From Dryococelus australis (lineage: Eukaryota > Arthropoda > Insecta > Phasmatodea > Phasmatidae), in the NCBI GenBank assembly GCA_029891345.1, contig CM056993.1, forward strand, positions 108,739,800 through 108,803,799: DNA of 64,000 nt, written 5' to 3'. A program made the position numbers and the translations under genes. Below, one piece after another: positions 40,660 to 52,562 of this stretch (its first letter is position 1; the number at the start of each line of letters is the position of its first letter). The notes below the pieces were generated by a model. The model was not told where the DNA came from. It did no database searches and was given only the letters and a program-made list of their open reading frames with translations.

Positions 40660-42300
40660 TCATAGACTGCGTTTCTGATCGTCAGGCTTTGAGGTCAGAG
40701 GTTGTAAATGGGGAACCCTGTCGAGGGGGCTTCTCCATGAGACCTCTGAGAGGACAACACTAGTCTTCCCGCCTCTTCGGACAGAGGATACTGGCAGGTA
40801 AGAGCTAGGCATCCAGGACGAGGTCTGAGAGGACATTCCACCTCTGTATACTCTGGGCTCTGGCTCTCGGGGTGAGAACGGAGGGGAGTGGTCTCCTCGG
40901 GTTTTGGGATAGGTTCGAATCCTTGCAACACTAGGATTGAATCCTCGCGCCGCCCTTGGAGTCCACTGTGTCATGATCGGGCGTTGGCTAGACAGAACAC
41001 GGGTGACCTCTAAAATAGCTCTCTGTCAACCTTAGGGTTACCCTACGGAGTTGGCCTTGGCTCGTCGTTCTGTACAGGACTGGTGGAAACTACCCCAGAG
41101 TCACCTAGGAACCAGCCTCCACTGTTCATAAATAACTTACTTTAGAACATGGTGGCATGTTCTGCTAGGTTCCCCCCCCTCCACGGATTCTAGCTGTGTT
41201 TACTCCGGGTTGTAAAAGTCTGGTGATTTGGCAAAAGCGGGACGACCCTGCTCCCTAAACTAATGGTTTTGTTGCAGTAATCTACTATGCAATGGTTCTT
41301 GGTCAACCAAGTCTGCCCCAAGATAACCTCCTAGTTGATATTACAGCATATCGTAAATTCAGTTATCTGAGCTAAATAATAGACATGTAGGGGAATAGTG
41401 ATTTTTCCCCTCAATCGCCAGAATCTGGTTCAGTTGAGCTATACGTATGGTGAGAGTTTAGGGTTGAATACGAGCTCGCTGACTTTAGGTCAACAAGTCA
41501 CGTCTGATAAAGTTCCCTTAAGCAGCAGAGTCTATAAATGTGAGGCGAGTGCACCCATTTATCTCTACTGAAATATGTGGTGCTTCGTGCTGGGCAGTCT
41601 CCTCTCGTGAATGTTCTAATTTGGTGACTTGGAGGGGCCTGTTCTCACCTGAGGTGGCGGCCCCGTGTGCACCCCAGGATTGGCGTTTCCCACCTGGGCA
41701 GATGCCTTAGGGTTAAGCGCCATTGTGTGTCAGGTGGTCTGGTATTCTCTCCTTCCCTTCTCCTGTCTTGCAGAGTGGACAATCTTTTTTTAAATGTCTC
41801 CCTGGGCTGAACCAGGAGGGGATAGAAAGATGGTGTGAGGAGGGAGCAGGCCACGGTCAGCTTGCCACTCCGAACAAAGGGTTGGGGTGGTGACCTTGAC
41901 AGCAGCAGGTGCCAGTCGGTCTAGGAGTGCCTGCTCCCTGTTATTGTTTTCCACTTCCCTTGCTCGGTTAACAAGCTCATCTACCGTTTGTGACTTTGGG
42001 CTAAGTATCAGGTTATGAAAGGAGGGGACCAGAGTATGCAAAATATTGCATACGCAGGCTTCCTCACTTTCGTTTGAATATATGCCTTAATGCAATTTCA
42101 CCTGAATGTATTGTCGCATTACATTTTGCCATATAATTGTATGCCGCATCCTGTATTCGCATGTTCCCACCCATCCGGTATATTATCAAGGGACAGGGCG
42201 AGGGACGAAGAGGGAGGGCGTCCCACACACAGAACCACCATCCCCGTTGTCTTACTCTTGCACGGAGTATCCTCATCCTCTTGCCCCTGTCATCCATGCA
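40660..42300 (-). pseudogene. Second decayed Ty3 element: gag, zinc knuckle, protease
   Basis: Minus strand. Frames at 42297-42064 and 42041-41790 give a capsid end with SPKSQTVDELVNRAREVE, typical of Ty3 Gag. At about 41766-41815 a zinc knuckle reads SWFSPGRHLKKDCPLC, its first two Cys both replaced by Ser. At about 41590-41250 lies a retropepsin: PHISVEING...FIDSAA (active site DSG changed to DSA), then VILGQTWLTKNHCIVDY. Several stops and shifts break it. Below 41250 only a Pro/Ser-rich frame (40974-40660) is seen, and RT is missing. Confidence 0.7.
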
Positions 42301-42449
42301 CAGCTGTGAAGGAAAGGGTGTCTTCTGTTGGCCAGCCGCTGGAGTGGTATCTCACCATTCTGCAAGTTGCCACACACAGGTTTGAGTCCCATTTCTGTCA
42401 GTTGCTGACACACTATTCTTTGTTTGAGCTGCAGAGGTGAGGGCATTAT

Positions 42450-43149
42450 ACACATCACAAGTTGACCCACTGGTCACAACAGTATCATACTAAATATTAA
42501 TAACAAATTCTTTTCACCAGAAATGTGATTTTTTTTTCGATATACTCTTAGATTTATTGATGACAAACATTTACATTCAAGTGATTTCCTATAATTCAGA
42601 ATTTTGATAGTTATGAATGATCCAACACCACTGATTGGTAGGTTTGTATTTTGCTCACATGTGTGCAGTTTGTCACATGTAAAGAACTACATCATTATCC
42701 TGAAGGAATACCGCTTTTATAGAATCATTTGTAAATGGTAGCATAATTAGATGTATAATGTAATTTTTGTGTTTTCTTTACTGTAGAATCTACTGCCGGT
42801 GACCAGCTCCCAGTATCCATAGCAGTACAGATAAGGGTGCTGTGTGGACGTACCTTAGCATAATTAGAGCATATTACTAGATAACTGTTGGATTACTGTT
42901 TACAGTCAGCTTTATAACTTTGCTACAGCTAGATAGTGACTTGAGTGTTTTTCATACAGTAAAAGTTGGGTATTAGTCTATGCTATCATGGATATAGTTA
43001 AGGTCATGTTTGGAATGGTAATCACAGCAGATGTAGGTTTGTCAAATATGTTATCTCATTTATGTGTGGGTCTGTCACCACATTTATCACTGGACACTCC
43101 AAGTAAAGTGTTAGTAAAGTCTACTACTAATCATTGGACACTTCTAATA
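42450..43149. other. Non-coding stretch
   Basis: No gene or repeat recognised. Confidence 0.4.
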
Positions 43150-43430
43150 AGGTACTAACCATGATGTGGTAAGGTTTCAATATGATATAGGTCTGCCTTT
43201 TTTCATTAACACAGCCTCCATCTTCTGCGGAAGACTTTCCATGGATTTGCGACAGGTATCTGCCAGAATTCAGTTCCACTTCTCCTTTGACGACATGAAC
43301 AGCTCTGTGGTGTTCAATAAGCTGTTTGGCCCGGCTTTTAATCAGCTCTGCAACTTATCACTAAGATGTTTATTGTGGTAGAGGTCTGGACTCTGGGCTT
43401 GCCACTCAAGTTCACCAACTCCCATGACCT
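43150..43430 (-). pseudogene. Tc1/mariner-type transposase, C-terminal fragment
   Basis: Minus-strand translation gives WQAQSPDL, the block that precedes the last catalytic acidic residue in Tc1-like transposases, followed with decay by NTTELFMSSKEKWN, ILADTCRKSMESLPQKMEAV and a GRP-SY end. These match in order the conserved tail (…LW, EW..IP, LVESMPRR..AV, GG.T.Y). The NPIE part is mutated and stops interrupt the frame. The N-terminal DNA-binding region and first two catalytic Asp are absent, so it is a dead fragment. Confidence 0.75.
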
Positions 43431-46012
43431 CAAACTATACAGTTATAGCCTTTGCTGTATGGATGCTTAATTAAGTAGGTTAAGTTACCATATCGTAATT
43501 AATTCTGAATTATCTATAGTTGCTTCTTAGTCCTCTGCACTTAAACTAGTATACCAAAACCATGCCATGAAAAAGGGATATTGCCATGATTTCACTATTT
43601 CTGAACTTCACTGTGGGGACAGTACAGTCCTGTAAGTAATGCCCACTAGGCATCATTCACACCTGCACAAATCCATTAGATGGCCATAACACACTGCATA
43701 ATTTGTTTTACACTTGTAGGATGCATTTCCATTGTTTCAGGGTGCAGTGGCGGTGTCCTTACTGTTAGATTATAGTAAATGATGGGTGGCATTCAGTACA
43801 GTGATGGTAGGGTTGTGGGTTGCAGCTTGTCTACAAAAACTAAAATTCAACCTCCTACCACTGGATGGTATAATGACTTATTAGAGCACTACCTGATGCA
43901 GATTGAAAGTCTTCGCCTATTTTTGTAACTAAGTGTTATGGTTTGACTTGTCCAAAGCTTGTGCATAACTCTTCTTTCATTTCCATATCATCATTATATC
44001 AACTCACTGTTGTAAGACTATCTGGAACTTGTATGAAATGACCATACCTGCAAACAAAATAATCATGCCTCTTTCAGCATCTAAGCTTGCATCATGCATT
44101 TATACTGACTGCTGTAGCTATTGTCTATGTGGATGTTACATTTTTTTAGGAATGACATACACACATGATTTCACTTGCAGTGTACGACAATATGTCAGTT
44201 TCAAACATTCAGATATTTCTTACGGTTACCAACTGTTCCTGCTCTGCTGTTTGAACACATTTATATAGTAATAAGATTGACGAAGTTGGAGTATGCATCC
44301 TAGATGTAACACCTATAAATCTGGGGCTGATGTAAAATTACACATCTGCCCTTTATGTTCAGCGTGAATGGAACACTTCATTGTTTGTTCCCGGGGTTTT
44401 CATTATAGTACAAGGATTATTATTTGAAGGTTTCTATTTATTAAGGATTTGTTTGTGCTAGTATTGCTGATGAAAATTTTTATATATAGTTGGACAAGGA
44501 ACAAAACAGCATGCGTAGACCCCAGTGTCAGCGGGCAGTCATGTGACGAGCATTCCAGGTAGTGGAGGGGATTAGTCACTCAGCTGTATCGCACCTGTAC
44601 AGTTGTTGGGCGGCCTGAGTTACACGGTACAACTTACCTCCATGGCATCTACGTCATGTATTAAATCTGGTACACCACTTCGGGGCATAGGTATAGAGGC
44701 TTTGGGGGACGTGCGGTTCCGAACCCCCACTGGGATTATTTGGGTTCCTCACCAGATTACGATGATCTCCATGGACGTCCAAATCATACTTATACTGAAA
44801 TTTCTTGTTTACTATAACTTTCAAACCATCTCTTAAAATAACTGTTCCATTCAGTTTATTATTTTATGTCACTATCGAACATATTTTAAGGTATGCATTC
44901 GGGGTGAAGTGGGCATCACAAGACATTGTAGGCTATGAGTATACTCTATATTACTATGGAAAGTTAAAAACATTTTCCTGTCTATCAACACAATCACAAA
45001 AAAAGTTGTTAGCTATATGACCGTGCAATACATAAGTTTTTTATTTCGAATTAACAGTAACACCCAATAAATTTGATTCTACAAGAATGATTTAATAGTT
45101 AGTTCAATTTAAAGGTTCACTTAAAAAGTAATACTTTGAGTGAAAGTGGCTAACTAGCTTAATTTTTGTACAATATTTTCAAAACAATCATATAAATTGT
45201 AACTTAACAATAATAATATGATGCTGTCCAAGGCTATCATCATGTTCAGCACTTGTCAACCTCTGCGCCATCTCTTGAACAAGGTAAACACCATGGCAGA
45301 GTAGAGTGCTGGCCCTGCAGTGCATTGCCGAAGGCCAACATCACCAGCCACCATTACATGATTCTAATTAATGGACAAGTGGTATCTTTATGTTTAAAGT
45401 AAAAATCACAGTGTTTCTTTGCCTAAAATAAACCCCGTAATTAAATAACGTCCTGCAAATGGATATAGTAAAATCCCATGCAAAACAAATCAATAAGACG
45501 TGTGGCAAGAGTAAACCATGTGGACTCTCGGAACTTTCCAATCCTCACGTATTTTGAGAAACTAACCAGGGCATCGTAATCAGTGTATTAAAAGTAGTCG
45601 AAGCCCACAAGTGAGGTAACTCAATTCAATCAAAGTATAATTAGCTAACATTGACATGCTGACACCGATGGTGTGACGCGGTACGCTCAAACTGCACAGA
45701 GCAAAATTACTTTTCAGATTTTATTTAAATATTCATATTAATTAAGAGCTGATTAAATTAACACTGTATATTTCTGATGTAAATTAAAGGGTAATTATGT
45801 CTTCAATTCTTTTCTAAAGCCAACGTAAAATAAATTGGCAAAAATAATATTTTTTATAAAAATTACTCTGCTGTAATTTTTACATGGTTTTATATTTTTG
45901 TGTACAAGTGTTCTGACTAAAGTGCAAAGGAAAATATGTTTCATCCAGTCCTATGTCTCGCATCACTCATTTTTAAAATTCTTGCAAGGGATTTTTGTAC
46001 TGGTACGGGTCT
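43431..46012. other. Non-coding stretch
   Basis: AT-rich with small GC-richer patches at 44500-44770 and 45240-45360. The first includes ggttccgaacccc, which resembles a B box, but without an A box at tRNA spacing. No gene supported. Confidence 0.35.
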
Positions 46013-46821
46013 GTTACAAGGTGTCTCCGATGCTATACCACCATCTTTAGTCTTGGTTCAACAGGCATCAGGCTAGGTCACATCCACGCAACTCGGAGGT
46101 GAAGCAACTTTGTACTTAGTAATTTTTCATCGCAATAGCTTAAATTGTGTGGAACATTTTTAGTAATTCTTCTTGCGCCTCTTGAGTAAATCTCCCACTG
46201 AAGCACTCTCTCAGCCCCTCCGGCCAACCTTTATAATCAATTTCACGCTTAAGGCATTTTATTAGCTTCAGCCCATATGGGGCTTTGTTCTGCATGCCCG
46301 CATAACCGCATTGTAATTGTGTACCATCGCACTTGATTTAGTGAATAATTGTCATCTTTATTGAACTGAAATGTTTCTGAGTCTTTATTCTTGTTTGCCG
46401 AGGTCTTTTAAAATTAATGAAATTATTTTCTGAATAAACAACCACGTATTGCTGACCACATGCTTACAATTGTTCTATGTATGTCTTCACCATCAAGTGT
46501 ACTTACGCATTGGTAAAGCGTGCTGGGAAGCCACAATATCCCAGTTCGTATGCAGAACTACGTAATTTCGACGTATCAAGTGTGATTGTGGTAAGGTGTG
46601 CTGGGGAGCCAGAATATCCCAGTTCAAGTGTAACTTATACGTCTTCGGTTATTTTTAACGCTATCATTCACCACCGCAACCAGACTCTAGGGAGCACAGG
46701 GTCATTAGCCCGAGCTTTTGGACCACGGCCCAAAAAAGGAGTATCATACTATTTCTGACTTACGTCGTGTGTTATTAAACCTTACATACCTATACTTGAT
46801 AAACAATCATCATTTTACAAT
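46013..46821 (+). mobile_element. Candidate LTR with internal tandem duplication
   Basis: Begins tgttacaagg and may end ...ttttaca, followed shortly by attggtggcga, which resembles the PBS start of many Ty3 elements. A ctttataatc box (about 46230) and aataaa (about 46433) fit promoter and poly(A) signals in the + direction. No downstream gag follows, only AT-rich sequence and the LINE in reverse. No target duplication seen. Tentative. Confidence 0.3.
46493..46660 (+). repeat. Imperfect tandem duplication, about 80 bp unit
   Basis: The block tcaagtgt...tggtaaagcgtgctgggaagcc...aatatcccagttc at 46493-46547 is repeated at 46576-46625 with a few changes. The + frame over it repeats AGKPQYPSS as AGEPEYPSS. 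Confidence 0.75.
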
Positions 46822-46859
46822 AGATTGGTGGCGATTTTTAGAGTAACACTTAAAATACT

Positions 46860-47290
46860 GACAGTGGACAAATTAATTTTAATGTAACAAACAAACATAT
46901 TAACATTCCTAAACTTTAACATTAAACATATTAAAATCAAGTTAAATTAAATAATTACATTAACATTTAAAATGTTTTCTTTAACAATATAAAAACTGTC
47001 AAATCATGTAAAAATATTCTAAAACACATAAAAATATTAATTAAAAAAACATTAACAAAATTACAAAATAACACATTAAAATCTTTGAATCAGTTAAATT
47101 ACTAACCAGTTACATATTAAATTCGTTTAGATATAAAAATCGTCACAAAACCATATACATTAAAATAATTTAACCATAAAATCATTATAGCATTTATCAC
47201 AAAACAAATCAGAACAATTATGTTCTTTATCCAAATAAAACCAAAGTTAAAATTATTAATAAAAATAGTACTTAAAAATACTAACATATT
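46860..47290 (-). other. AT-rich low-complexity tail, probably 3' part of the LINE
   Basis: About 430 bp made of acattaaaat-like words with very few G or C. It lies where the 3' end of the minus-strand LINE (restriction-like endonuclease and 3' UTR) should be. No endonuclease PD...D/E motif can be read in it. Confidence 0.4.
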
Positions 47291-47329
47291 AAAATAACCC
47301 GATAGTGGGCAAGCACATAAAATGTGACC

Positions 47330-48023
47330 AGTAATTTCTGAGATTTGTTGGCATTACCTACATGTTACCTCGCCACCTTTATACCGGGCCAATGTCACCC
47401 TGTTATTCATTTGGCCTGTTCTCATTTTAATGGCCTCGGGGAACCATGACACCCTTAGAGTGTCTGGTTCATATACCCACACCTCACCTCTAAAAACCTA
47501 CACAGCTCACCTTGCATCCGCTGGTCACCCCACTGTTGCCTTGTTCTCTTTTTAAGTTCATATTTTTTACTTTTCAATTGTCTTTTCGATATTCCCAATA
47601 ATTTGGTCTTAAACTCTTTCCTGGAGGCATAACATTTTTAACTCTTTATCACTTACTTTACCTATATCCACTTCTTTCACACCCATTGCAACACTTTATC
47701 CTCAGAGCTCTTCATTTTAGCGAACTGTCTAATTGTAGACAGTCCCACTATCTCCTTAAGTCTCATTAATCCTAATCCCCCATCTTTCTTGCCAGTGTAC
47801 AAAAATCCATCTGAAGTTTGTGTAGGTATCTTCAATACCTTCTTTACCGCTCACTTAATAACACTGTCCACGTCCTCCAGGAAAGCCGAAGACACTCTCT
47901 GTACCACTAAAGAATAGATAAATCTTGGAATCCAATTGATTTGCATAATATCTAATTTTTGATAGGGTTTCAGTGAGGTGCCACAAATCTGCTCAACTGG
48001 AGACTCCATGTCTTTAAAAACAT
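47330..48023 (-). pseudogene. LINE C-terminal part with CCHC zinc knuckle
   Basis: Minus strand, after RT. Near 47460-47330 the reading gives ALKMRTGQMNNRVTLARY-like sequence (here AIKMRTGQMNNRVTLARY), then C-x2-C-x8-H-x4-C with one in-frame stop between the first two Cys. This arrangement precedes the restriction-like endonuclease in R2-type elements. The endonuclease active-site residues are not readable in the AT-rich sequence that follows. Confidence 0.7.
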
Positions 48024-48880
48024 TTAATCCCTTCCATTGGCAAATCTGTAACTAACCCCCAGGTATTCGAACTGATCACCACCCTTCAAACATTCGTTGG
48101 GTACACATCCCAATTTAAACTTTGTTGATAGAAAAGTCCATGTTTTATTATTTACTACAAGGTGACATGCTCGGCACTTGGGAACCAACACCCCCATCCT
48201 GAGATCAATCACATATTCATTTAAAATTCTCAACATTTTATCCATCTTGTTTACATCATCAGATACCAAAATCAAATCATTCGCAAAAGCTAACACTGAA
48301 ACACTTCCACCTTCGAATTTAATATCTTCCATCATTTCCAACTTTTCTAACATCGGATCCATAACTAATTAAAAAAGTAAAGGGGGAGAGTGTCTCCCTG
48401 CTTGACACCCCTTCTGATTTTTACTATTAACTTTCTCATCATTAATCTCAATATCAGTAAAATTACACCTATACATTCCTTCAATAATATTAATTACTAT
48501 TTCGGGGGAGCCCTGATTCCTTAACCTCTTCAAAATAATATTATGTGGAACTGTATCAAAAGCCTTCTTAATATCAATCTTAACAAATACACCCCTCGTC
48601 TGCCCTTTATTAAATAAGTGTGTGAAGTTATTATATTATCCAAACAACCTGCCTCATTCTTAAAACCTTTCTATCTTTCATTCAAAACAATCTCTTTTTC
48701 CATCTTTTGATGCAACAACCCCGTGTATAACCTGTTCAATTTACTACCAATTGTAATTGGTCTAAGATCTTCCACTCCATTACCCTCCCACAAAGTTGGA
48801 AAAATTTGAAATTTTAAAATTATATAAAAAAATAATGTAATTATTTCATCAACACCTAACTTGTATAAATGCATTCTTCT
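48024..48880 (-). pseudogene. LINE reverse transcriptase domain
   Basis: RT motifs are seen in order on the minus strand. First, VEDLRPITIGSKLNRLYT in the 48874-48671 frame. Next, motif A VKIDIKKAFDTVPHNII near 48590-48540. Then motif B, RRGVKQGDTL near 48410 in a shifted frame. Last, motif C, AFANDLILVSDD in the 48362-48024 frame. Motif C has Asn in place of the first catalytic Asp (usual FADDL), so the enzyme would be dead even without the frameshifts. The FEYLGVSY block after it is typical of R2-like RTs. Confidence 0.9.
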
Positions 48881-48888
48881 AATACCAT

Positions 48889-49230
48889 CTACCCCTGGTC
48901 ACCCTTTGCATTCATTCTATTCCTCCTCTTTACTACTTCCTCAATCAGAATTGGCATCAAACATTCATTATTATTCCAACATTCCCTAGCCTTTTCCTTA
49001 ACTTTATCGTTAACCTTCATATTTACTCCCCAGATCTTATCATAAACAGTTTGAACTTCTTCTTTACTCATTCCTAAATATTTCCTTTCTTCCGCTAAAG
49101 TCTCGCTCAAAATGTTATCTAATAAGACTCTAGGTGATCTCTCAAATAATCGCTGAGCTTCTCTAAATTTTCTTACTTTATCTTTTCCACCTTTAGATTT
49201 TGGCTTACCCTTAAATATAGTAACCTTCAC
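48889..49230 (-). pseudogene. LINE linker region before RT
   Basis: A 113-codon frame, rich in Lys and Glu (FREAQRLFERSPRVLLDNIL and VYDKIWGVNMKVNDKV), with the shape of the segment between the N-terminal domain and RT in R2-like proteins. It is separated from RT by a stop near 48885. Confidence 0.65.
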
Positions 49231-49719
49231 CTGTTTTATTTCATTATCTTCCTTATTAGCCCTAATTAATTCCTTATTAAATCTTTCAAGCCATCCTTCT
49301 AACCTCTCTTGTACAATCGTTTTATCATTAATCCCACCTATTTCTATAATGCCTTCCTAAGGTCAATCATCCCAACCTCCATCTTCTTTTCCAATTTCTT
49401 GCTCAATCCTTCAATAGTTCCATCGAACATCACTAACCATTCTGCATACTCATAATTTATTCCTGTCTCTACCTCATTACCGTTGTTTCCCTCATCCCTT
49501 ATTTCTCCTCCCCCGACACCATCCTTTCCATGTCCTCCTAAACCTTCTTCTCCACCTCTCCATTCCTATTACCTCTTCTCCAGTACCTTCCTTATGTATG
49601 TCTGTGCCTCCTTCCCTATTTCTCTCTAATCTTTTAAGCACCCCATTATCCTCCATTTTCTCTCTACTATCCTCTATTTTTATCCCATCCAAACTCTTAT
49701 TTAAAAAACCAATTCTAGT

Positions 49720-50622
49720 TTAACTACTATCTCTTATATGTTTACCAATTCTCTTACTCCTTTTTCTGTCTCTTATAACCCCTGCCACTTCAATTCCCTC
49801 ACCAACCCTTACCTCCTGATCATCCACCAAATTCAACCCTAAACTCTTCCTTCTCTCTCCACTTCCCAATGACCATCTATTCCCTGGTGCATACCTTCCC
49901 TCCTCAACTCTAAAATTAATTTCCTTACAACCACCGTGATCTTCTTCTATCATTATCTGTTTAACCAGTTCCGGTTCTAATTGTTCTGAAAGTGCTCTAT
50001 TACTACCTACCTCTTCCTCACACCTATTCTCTAAACTAACCTGCATTCCAAATTGCCTTCTCTCTCCATCATCAACCTCCAACTCAATATCATCATTCTT
50101 TTCAATTACCATATTGTTCCTTCCCAAATTTTTAATTTCTCTATCAGGGCTACATAACTCCCACATTTTAACATTTCTCCTTATCAATCCATCCTTCTCT
50201 TCAACTCCCTCCTGCTTTTCTCTTACCTCTACAAACCTAATCCCTTCTTCACTATAGTCTTCCTCCCCTTTCTCATCCTCATCCCTTACTTCAGTAATTT
50301 CAATTCCACCCTCATCATCCTTTTCGCCTATCGCCAGCAACCTATCATATCTTCTCTCACATAATTCCCACCACATTTCTTCACTCGACTTAATTGATCC
50401 ATGCCATCTAAACCACTCTGGCCTAAACCTAAACCCACCATTTTCCATCCATGTTTGCAATTCTACCAAAAAATTCCCTTCCTCCCTCCTCTCAATTCCC
50501 ATCCTTCTTCTCACACACCTAACTCTCAACTCTTTTCCAATTCCAAAATTACTCATCTCTAAACTTCTATCATCCTTCACAATCAGTTCTCTAATCATCA
50601 CATCCCTATTTTCATCATCCAC
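49720..50622 (-). CDS. N-terminal ORF of the LINE, 300 codons, charged
   Basis: The longest open frame in the window. It is highly charged (Glu, Arg, Asp, Lys), with segments such as RFRPEWFRWHG and EEMWWELCERRYDRLL. R2-type proteins normally carry Cys2His2 fingers and a Myb-like domain here. I see neither: the few Cys are scattered (VRCVRR, LCERR, CEEE). The coding strand is strongly purine-rich. It shares orientation with, and lies just upstream of, the linker and RT frames, so I read it as the LINE N-terminus, though a separate ORF1 is possible. Its openness next to a dead RT is odd and may simply reflect purine-rich composition, which lacks T and therefore stop codons. Confidence 0.5.
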   Translation of the reverse strand: MDDENRDVMIRELIVKDDRSLEMSNFGIGKELRVRCVRRRMGIERREEGNFLVELQTWMENGGFRFRPEWFRWHGSIKSSEEMWWELCERRYDRLLAIGEKDDEGGIEITEVRDEDEKGEEDYSEEGIRFVEVREKQEGVEEKDGLIRRNVKMWELCSPDREIKNLGRNNMVIEKNDDIELEVDDGERRQFGMQVSLENRCEEEVGSNRALSEQLEPELVKQIMIEEDHGGCKEINFRVEEGRYAPGNRWSLGSGERRKSLGLNLVDDQEVRVGEGIEVAGVIRDRKRSKRIGKHIRDSS

Positions 50623-50780
50623 TTTACTTAATCCTATTCCAAGCTCAGTAATCTCCTTAACTTATTCGTTCTACACTCTCACCATCCTCCACGTTCCTTT
50701 CTCCCCTGCTACTCCCTTCACCTTCCGTTATGCTCTCCTCTCCTTCCTCTCACTCATTTCCCTCTTACTCTCCCTTCTGA

Positions 50781-52562
50781 CAAGAGTCTCATGTTAACCC
50801 GAGTGGATTCCCCTCGGAGGTTAGCTGGTGCCCATTTAATATTGTTATTTGTATTCGAGGCCCTGTAACCACCTGTATAGCACTGAATTGGCATGCCCGT
50901 ACTGTGGCTTCACATTGCCGATCCCCACTAGGCGTCAAATAATGGTGTCTCTTTAACATGGTCGTCTACCTGGCACTTAAATCCATTGCAGCGTATTTGA
51001 AAAATGTTTGTTTAGGAGAAACTACTAAATGTACGGCCAGTTGGCTTACATATGAAAAGAAAGTAATTACAAATGATGACAGAATGGTACTTTCATTACA
51101 TTGATCACATTGGAAAGTTATTTTCATGCCCTCCATAATAGCTGAACGTGGCTTTTTCAGACTGCTGTAGCTCAAAATATGCAAACTGGATACATAGGAA
51201 GTTACAACAGATACATGCATTAGGCTTTGCTTTAGAGTCGCGTCCAATAAAATTTATAGAGCAACTGCTTAAATTCCTGAATTTTTTCAACGATCATAAT
51301 GAAACCACTGCACGATAGTTCAGGGGCATGCACATAGAGGCGATAATGTTTTACGTATGCCGGTCTGCATCTATAGGTTTTGGAAGTAGCAGTTTTAGTA
51401 ATATGTCACAATCAATCAGTTACATTATATTGTGTCCTAACAAATAAATGTAATACATTGGAAATGAAAGATCGGCCACCAGGCCAGGCCTTCGCTTTGT
51501 AATGGGCGTGGGCATAGAAACAGAGTTACTGTGGTTAGAAAAAGCCTATTTAAAGACGAACCCGTACTAGAAAACTATGCTTTCCCTACATCTTGTTATG
51601 GAGACAAACATCAGAGATTGCATACATTGTTGCAGCACAATTCAATGAACCAAAAAAGTCTCACCAGGAAATCAGAATCAGCTGTCAAATGAATGTGGAA
51701 AAAGTGTAAAACGTTATGCTATAGTTCCAAGTTTTACAGTGTATGTTCTTATTTGCCTTGTATTTGATGCGGTAAACTTTCTATGAGCATTGTTAATCTG
51801 TTTTTTTTTTTTTTGTTCAAAACTGTTTTTGCTTCAGCGTTTTGCTATTTTAATGGGTTCGTAAACCCTAGAGTACCATTTCGACACATTTACTTTTGTT
51901 AGTTTCTCCATAGATTGGGCTCAGGCAAATTACTGGCTAGTTATATAAACTTCCTGATGCCTATACATTTTTAGGCTCATCTTGAAGATGTTAGTATGCC
52001 CATTTGTGACTGAAACAGCGAATCTAGACATTAATGTTTAATCTCACTTGTTCAGTATTTTATTACCACTATTAAGTATAAGGAAAAATGTTTTAGATAT
52101 GCTGGCAACTATTGAATAAATTAACATGTTTCAAAATCTAGATAAATATATGAGATGAACATGTCATAAACTAAAATGTGCGAGTTCCACTTTTGCTCAC
52201 GTAATATGGACTCGAACGTGGAGAAACTGTTTTTCACCCCTCCAGCCATGCCGAGGTAAGGTAAAGCCACCTCTGCACAGAAGGAAAATGGAGAAGGATC
52301 TTTTGTTTCTTGTCCAACTATAGCGTATGATATAATCCAGCAAGAAATCAACTAGAATTTACTACTCTGAACTACTTCAAATACTATTGTGTATTTTACT
52401 GTAAGAAATATATTGTAGTTCTTGCAGGACATTAATTTTGTTGATATTGCATGTGGTTATGTTCACTAAATGTCTTTTCTATACTGGTTGAAAAATTTAA
52501 TTCTGAAATTTGCTTTCAAGTTTTAGTATTCAATGTTATATGAGTAAAATATTTGGTTTCAG
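50781..52562. other. Probable TBC1D23 intron sequence
   Basis: No exon recognised. A minus frame at 52121-52351 and a gccgaggtaagg donor-like site at about 52252 on + were looked at, but the frame before that site does not join in phase to the exon at 52563 with TBC1D23-like sequence. Ends in the acceptor atttggtttcag. Confidence 0.45.

Larger units (their letters stand above)
47290..50780 (-). mobile_element. R2-superclade LINE (restriction-like endonuclease type), decayed
   Basis: Minus strand. From high to low coordinates: a purine-rich 5' part, a long acidic N-terminal ORF (50622-49720), linker frames (49692-49492 and 49230-48889), reverse transcriptase (48880-48024), and a CCHC motif of the kind found just before the restriction-like endonuclease (about 47440-47330: VTCR.CQQISEITGHILCACP). 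Presence of that CCHC and the wording of RT motifs place it in the R2/R4/NeSL/CRE group and not the APE-type LINEs. Frameshifts and stops show it is inactive. No rDNA sequence flanks it, so this is not an R2 in 28S rDNA. Confidence 0.85.

Noticed and set aside
44690-44740. B-box-like ggttccgaacccc
   Set aside because: No A box at tRNA spacing and no second copy, so neither a tRNA gene nor a SINE is supported.
47290-50780. Assignment of the LINE to R2 itself
   Set aside because: R2 inserts in 28S rDNA and has N-terminal zinc fingers. Neither the flank nor the N-terminus fits, so only the superclade is claimed.
52190-52262. Possible TBC1D23 exon ending at gccgag/gtaagg
   Set aside because: The phase needed to join 52563 gives a peptide unlike TBC1D23, and the frame that looks protein-like does not join in phase.
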